From Clostridia bacterium (GTDB lineage: Bacteria > Bacillota > Sulfobacillia > SLMV01): a stretch of DNA of 9,950 nt. Below, in pieces: positions 6,919 through 9,950 of the stretch. The number at the start of each line of letters is the position of its first letter. Within the stretch, counting starts at the first letter, position 1. The stretch is taken from positions 1 to 9,950 of the forward strand of contig SLMV01000078.1 of NCBI GenBank assembly GCA_007133365.1, in the 5' to 3' direction. The position numbers and the translations under genes are program-made. Under the pieces are notes generated by a model. That model saw only the letters and a program-made list of their open reading frames with translations. It had not been told where the DNA came from and searched no databases.

Positions 6919-8436
6919 CTATTGACGAAGCCATGTGTTAACGCCAAAGCCCGTCTTGAAATAAAAAGCACCGGTCAGATGCGGGCGAAACCCATTGACG
7001 CCTTTGCGATGCCCGACCACCTGATTTTCATGAAGCAGGTACACCATCGGTACATCTTCCAACACAATTTCTTGAAACTCGCGATACGATTCTGCCCGGG
7101 CACTGACATCCGCCTGGCGTCTTCCGCGATCGAGCAGCTCATCGGCCTGGGGATTTTGATAGCGGGTAAAGTTGAGCATTTCGGAGCCGGAATGGTGAAG
7201 CCCATAGAGAAGGGCATCCGGATCGGGATCGGTGGACCAAGCCACTCGCAACATGTCATAGTCGCGCCCCAACATGCGCTCCATAAAGGTTCCCCATTCC
7301 AATGCCGTCAAATCGATGTCCATGCCGATTTCCTCGAGCATGGACTTGAGCAGGACGCCACCGCGCTCCATCCGCTCGTCTTCCGAAATCATCAACTCCA
7401 CCGACAAGTCCTGATCCACATCGGCTTCATCCATCAATCGACGTGCCGCTCCTAAGTCAAAACCGAGCCCTTCAAAGGAATCATCGTACGCCCAGGAGGT
7501 CGGGGGAATCGGGCCCTCTGCGGCAACTGCGGTGCCCGGATAGACCAATTCAACCAACCGCTGCGCATCGATCGCTTTCCCCACGGCTCGACGAACGCGC
7601 GGATCGTCAAAAGGTGAGCGTTCATTGTTAAATGCGAGGACGCTGTAATTGCTCCCCACCGTTGACGCAACCTCCACGCCATCGAGATCGGTTAAGCGTT
7701 CCATTTCCTCACCCGGTATGCCATCGGCAATGTGAATGCGACCGGTTTCCAGCTCCACCAATCGGGTGCTAGTCTCCGGAATGGGGCGAAAGACCAGTTC
7801 ACTGAACATGGGGGCCCCGGCCCAATAGTCATTGAAGGCTTTTAAAACGATCCGTTCATCGGCCTGCCGTTCTTCAAAAACAAAGGGACCGCTTCCCACC
7901 GGCTGCTCATTTAGTCGATCGGCCGCATGTTCCGGCACCACATGCACGTTCAATAAGGCGGAAAGCAAAGCGCCATTGGGCTCTTCAAGTTCAATGCTCA
8001 CTTGATGTGTCTCCTCCGCGCGCACCTCGCGGACGAAGCCTAAATCCCCTTTATGGGGCGATTCGAATTCCGGATCCAAAACACGGTTCAAAGAGAACAC
8101 GACATCGTCCGCCGTCATGGGTTCCCCATCGTGAAACACCACATCATTACGAAGTTGGAAGCGCCAACGCATCCCGTCATCATGCACGGTCCAGGAGGTT
8201 GCCAAAGAAGGTTTAAATTCGCCTTGATGATTCAACATCACCAATTTATCAAACAATTGGTCGGATACTCGCACTGCGTATAAATCTTTGTGGCGATGGG
8301 GATCAAGAATCTCAACATCCGTCGATTGGCCCACCACTAAAGTACCACCCGTTTCGGGCGACTCACCTGCTGTACATCCTGACAATGAGAGTAAAATGAG
8401 TATGAAAAAAATAAGAAGATATTTTGTTCGCACCAT
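6919..8436 (-). CDS. Solute-binding lipoprotein of an ABC importer, family 5 (peptide/nickel type)
   Basis: A 505-residue extracytoplasmic binding protein that captures substrate for the two permeases downstream. A short charged start (VRTK) and hydrophobic stretch lead to the lipobox LSGC with C21 as the predicted lipidated cysteine. The mature part begins with GGTLVVGQSTDVEILDPH and contains the family 5 core LATSWTVHDDGMRWRFQLRNDVVFHDGEPMTADDVVFSLNRVLDP (about 78-122), GSGPF (about 179-183) and the later hinge and C-terminal lobe with YDMLRVAWSTDPDPDALL. Length is normal. It is the first gene of the operon and is divergent from the DUF362 gene. The ligand cannot be assigned: members bind di- and oligopeptides, nickel chelates, sugars or antibiotics. 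The ribosome binding site is modest, with AGGGGACCGAGGA just before the ATG. Confidence 0.92.
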   Translation of the reverse strand: MVRTKYLLIFFILILLSLSGCTAGESPETGGTLVVGQSTDVEILDPHRHKDLYAVRVSDQLFDKLVMLNHQGEFKPSLATSWTVHDDGMRWRFQLRNDVVFHDGEPMTADDVVFSLNRVLDPEFESPHKGDLGFVREVRAEETHQVSIELEEPNGALLSALLNVHVVPEHAADRLNEQPVGSGPFVFEERQADERIVLKAFNDYWAGAPMFSELVFRPIPETSTRLVELETGRIHIADGIPGEEMERLTDLDGVEVASTVGSNYSVLAFNNERSPFDDPRVRRAVGKAIDAQRLVELVYPGTAVAAEGPIPPTSWAYDDSFEGLGFDLGAARRLMDEADVDQDLSVELMISEDERMERGGVLLKSMLEEIGMDIDLTALEWGTFMERMLGRDYDMLRVAWSTDPDPDALLYGLHHSGSEMLNFTRYQNPQADELLDRGRRQADVSARAESYREFQEIVLEDVPMVYLLHENQVVGHRKGVNGFRPHLTGAFYFKTGFGVNTWLRQ

Positions 8437-8488
8437 GTCCTCGGTCCCCTTTGCATGAAGTATGTCATTCCCGTTGATTTTTTCGGCT

Positions 8489-8513
8489 TTCGTACGGCAG
8501 AATCCTGCACGAA
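8489..8513. repeat. Imperfect inverted repeat upstream of the importer operon
   Basis: TTCGT (8489-8493) pairs with ACGAA (8509-8513) and GCAG (8497-8500) with CTGC (8505-8508) around an AATC loop; ACG on one side is unpaired. It lies 53-77 nt before the solute-binding protein start, a position suited to an operator or a 5' leader hairpin. On the minus strand it is followed by GCC and a run of six A, not T, so it is not a standard terminator for that direction. Confidence 0.35.
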
Positions 8514-8651
8514 CCCTACAAATAAAAGGAAAGACCCGATCCTTACGTTAGACGCATTACGGGCGAAGAGCAGGAAGACCCTGGGCAAAAGCGAATGGGT
8601 TTGTGGATGAGGTCGAGAATCTCCCAAGGTAACCGCAACGAGACCAACGAT

Positions 8652-8678
8652 GCATCACCTAAAGGCCCAACGTGATGC
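8652..8678 (+). repeat. Inverted repeat in the presumed leader of the DUF362 gene
   Basis: GCATCAC (8652-8658) and GTGATGC (8672-8678) are perfect complements separated by CTAAAGGCCCAAC. The element lies 115-141 bp before the ATG. It could be a hairpin in a long leader or a protein-binding dyad; nothing in the loop matches a riboswitch I know. Confidence 0.4.
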
Positions 8679-8780
8679 TTAGATGCGCGAAAACCCAATT
8701 AATGAACGGATTTAAACCCTCGAACATACCCGCGACCAGAGCCATCGGTAGGCCTTATAACCCTAACGGTTGAGACTGAC

Positions 8781-8786
8781 GGGAGG
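8781..8786 (+). promoter_or_regulatory. Ribosome binding site of the DUF362 gene
   Basis: GGGAGG lies 6 nt before the ATG at 8793 and supports that start over internal methionines. Confidence 0.7.
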
Positions 8787-8792
8787 ACGTTA

Positions 8793-9920
8793 ATGTCACA
8801 CATATTCATCTACGATGCCAACTATCGCGATATTCAAACAACCGTTGACACGATCTTCACCCAACTCGAGGTTGACCTCCAGGGACGTCGCGTTTTCATC
8901 AAGCCCAACGCAGTGCATGAAATGGAACCGGAGTTGGCCGCAAACACCCATCCAAGTTTACTGGCTGCCGTCATCCGGGCAGTCGAAGATGCGGGGGCAG
9001 CTGACATCCGTGTGGGCGACAATCCAGGCATCCAAAATTATGGCCGCATTCCCCAGTTATTTAGGGCAAATGGGTTGGGCGCAGTCACCGGCGACTACCT
9101 GGAAAATATTGGGCGGGGACTGATCCCAAAACGCATCCCATCACTCGGTGCCACGGATCTCTATTTCCCAAAGATAATCTTTGAAGCAGACTATATCATC
9201 AACCTCCCGAAGTTAAAGACCCATCCCAACACCGGTATCACGTCAGCCATCAAGAACTGCTTTGGTTACTTGGCGGGCGGACAAAAAGCGTATTGCCACC
9301 AGATATCCAAAGACCGCCGGCACTTTGAACACATGTTGGCCGACATCTATCATCTTCGTCCCCCCGACCTAACCCTGGTGGATGCCATTTTAATTCCAGA
9401 AGGGGGCGGTCGATCCAGCAAAACGCTCCGGTATCTTGGAAAGGTATTAGCATCGCACTCCGGTGTGGCCGTCGATGTTCTCGGTTCCAGTATGCTCGGA
9501 CTGGAGCCCTGCAGCATTTACCATCTTGTCGCCGCAGCGGCATCCGAGCCCGTTTCGGTGGATGTCCAAGCACTCGAGATCATTGGCCGTTGGGACGTTA
9601 CTGAGGGATTTCACTTGCCGCGAGGTTTTAATCCGGGAGAATCCCCCGTCACCACGGTCAGTCGCCCTGGGCTCCTTGAGGCTGCGACCTCCAAGAAACT
9701 CATGGTTAACAACGACCGCTGTACAAAGTGCGGCGAATGCATCAGCGAATGCCCAACCGCTGCCCTTTATTTTGAGGACGAAATTCTTCATATGACCCAA
9801 GCCCAATGTGTGGCCTGCTTTGCCTGCATGGAGGCATGTTCCCAGGAGGCACTCCGTTTGGAATCCCTGTGCCCCGAAAACAAAGCGGCATCCTCAACAC
9901 CAACCGCCAAGACCCGATGA
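8793..9920 (+). CDS. DUF362 iron-sulfur protein with C-terminal 2x[4Fe-4S] ferredoxin domain
   Basis: A 375-residue cytoplasmic protein with no signal peptide. The DUF362 region (about 1-300) shows the family landmarks: FIKPNAV (35-41), VGDNPG (74-79), INLPKLKTHPNTGITSAIKNCFG (136-158) and a late SVDVQALEI segment. Residues 305-350 form a bacterial-type ferredoxin with two clusters: CTKCGECISECP (C310, C313, C316, C320) and CVACFACMEAC (C339, C342, C345, C349). In such domains the fourth cysteine of each motif binds the other cluster. The last 25 residues are a low-complexity, probably disordered tail. DUF362 proteins with ferredoxin domains are common in anaerobes and poorly characterised; a redox role is inferred from the clusters, but no reaction or partner can be named. 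It is transcribed alone here, divergent from the importer operon. No terminator is seen in the 30 bases left. Confidence 0.9.
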   Translation: MSHIFIYDANYRDIQTTVDTIFTQLEVDLQGRRVFIKPNAVHEMEPELAANTHPSLLAAVIRAVEDAGAADIRVGDNPGIQNYGRIPQLFRANGLGAVTGDYLENIGRGLIPKRIPSLGATDLYFPKIIFEADYIINLPKLKTHPNTGITSAIKNCFGYLAGGQKAYCHQISKDRRHFEHMLADIYHLRPPDLTLVDAILIPEGGGRSSKTLRYLGKVLASHSGVAVDVLGSSMLGLEPCSIYHLVAAAASEPVSVDVQALEIIGRWDVTEGFHLPRGFNPGESPVTTVSRPGLLEAATSKKLMVNNDRCTKCGECISECPTAALYFEDEILHMTQAQCVACFACMEACSQEALRLESLCPENKAASSTPTAKTR

Positions 9921-9950
9921 AAGCACGCTGACGATCGACCGAATGACCAA

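Larger units (their letters stand above)
8437..8792. other. Divergent intergenic region between the importer operon and the DUF362 gene
   Basis: These 356 bp must carry outward promoters for both neighbours and look more AT-rich than the genes. I see no credible gene. Elements visible: an imperfect inverted repeat TTCGT...ACGAA enclosing GCAG-AATC-CTGC (8489-8513), a weak stem AAGGA/TCCTT (8526-8544), and a 7-bp inverted repeat GCATCAC/GTGATGC with a 13-nt loop (8652-8678). TTATAA near 8755-8760 is a possible -10 element for the plus-strand gene, but no matching -35 element stands out. I do not recognise a known riboswitch or T-box consensus. Confidence 0.5.

Noticed and set aside
6817..7455. 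A 212-codon plus-strand open frame
   Set aside because: It is antisense to the solute-binding protein gene and the first permease start, with no domain.
8526..8544. AAGGA/TCCTT stem followed by TTATTT on the minus strand, considered as an attenuator before the importer operon
   Set aside because: The stem has only 5 bp and a 9-nt loop, too weak to support termination, and no promoter can be placed upstream of it.
8337..8627. A 96-codon minus-strand open frame reaching into the divergent intergenic region
   Set aside because: It overlaps the start of the solute-binding protein gene in another frame, has no ribosome binding site and shows no signal peptide or domain.
9917..9950. Possible start of another gene after the DUF362 gene
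   Set aside because: The ATG at 9917 reaches a stop after four codons and the ATG at 9943 has no ribosome binding site and only two codons in view.

Overview
The window looks like chromosomal DNA from an anaerobic, fermentative or hydrogen-metabolising bacterium. Evidence for this is [FeFe]-hydrogenase maturation genes (hydE end, hydF) at the left and a DUF362 iron-sulfur protein with two [4Fe-4S] ferredoxin motifs at the right. GC content is moderately high (mid-50s percent by eye, not computed). Several genes have strong GGAGG-type ribosome binding sites, and the two-component system is of PhoR/WalK-PhoB type. I lean towards an anaerobic Bacillota (Clostridia-like) lineage, but the sequence does not settle the taxon. 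No rRNA, tRNA, transposase, CRISPR array or phage gene is visible.

Layout, left to right. (1) 1-1516, plus strand: the 3' end of hydE, overlapped by ATGA with a complete hydF. (2) 1570-4526, minus strand: a compact signalling operon read right to left as response regulator, sensor histidine kinase (ATGA overlap), then a small exported helical protein with a very strong ribosome binding site. It converges with hydF across only 53 bp. (3) 4527-5099: about 570 bp with no convincing gene, holding the probable response-regulator promoter and several perfect palindromes. (4) 5100-8436, minus strand: a peptide/nickel-type ABC importer operon read right to left as solute-binding lipoprotein, DppB-like permease (GTG start) and DppC-like permease (8-nt overlap). 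No ATPase genes follow. (5) 8437-8792: a divergent 356-bp intergenic region with two notable inverted repeats. (6) 8793-9920, plus strand: the DUF362/ferredoxin protein. The last 30 bases hold nothing supportable.

How the genes relate: HydE and HydF act in building the H-cluster of [FeFe]-hydrogenase. The kinase and regulator form one phosphorelay, and the exported protein downstream may be its target or an extracytoplasmic accessory, as CpxP is for CpxRA. The importer needs ATPases encoded elsewhere. I see no direct link joining the hydrogenase, signalling, transport and DUF362 blocks into one pathway. I did not find a clearly new multi-gene system. The observations most worth checking are the altered nucleotide-specificity motif in HydF, the kinase-linked exported protein, the importer without ATPases beside a long gene-free gap, and the structured leader before the DUF362 gene.
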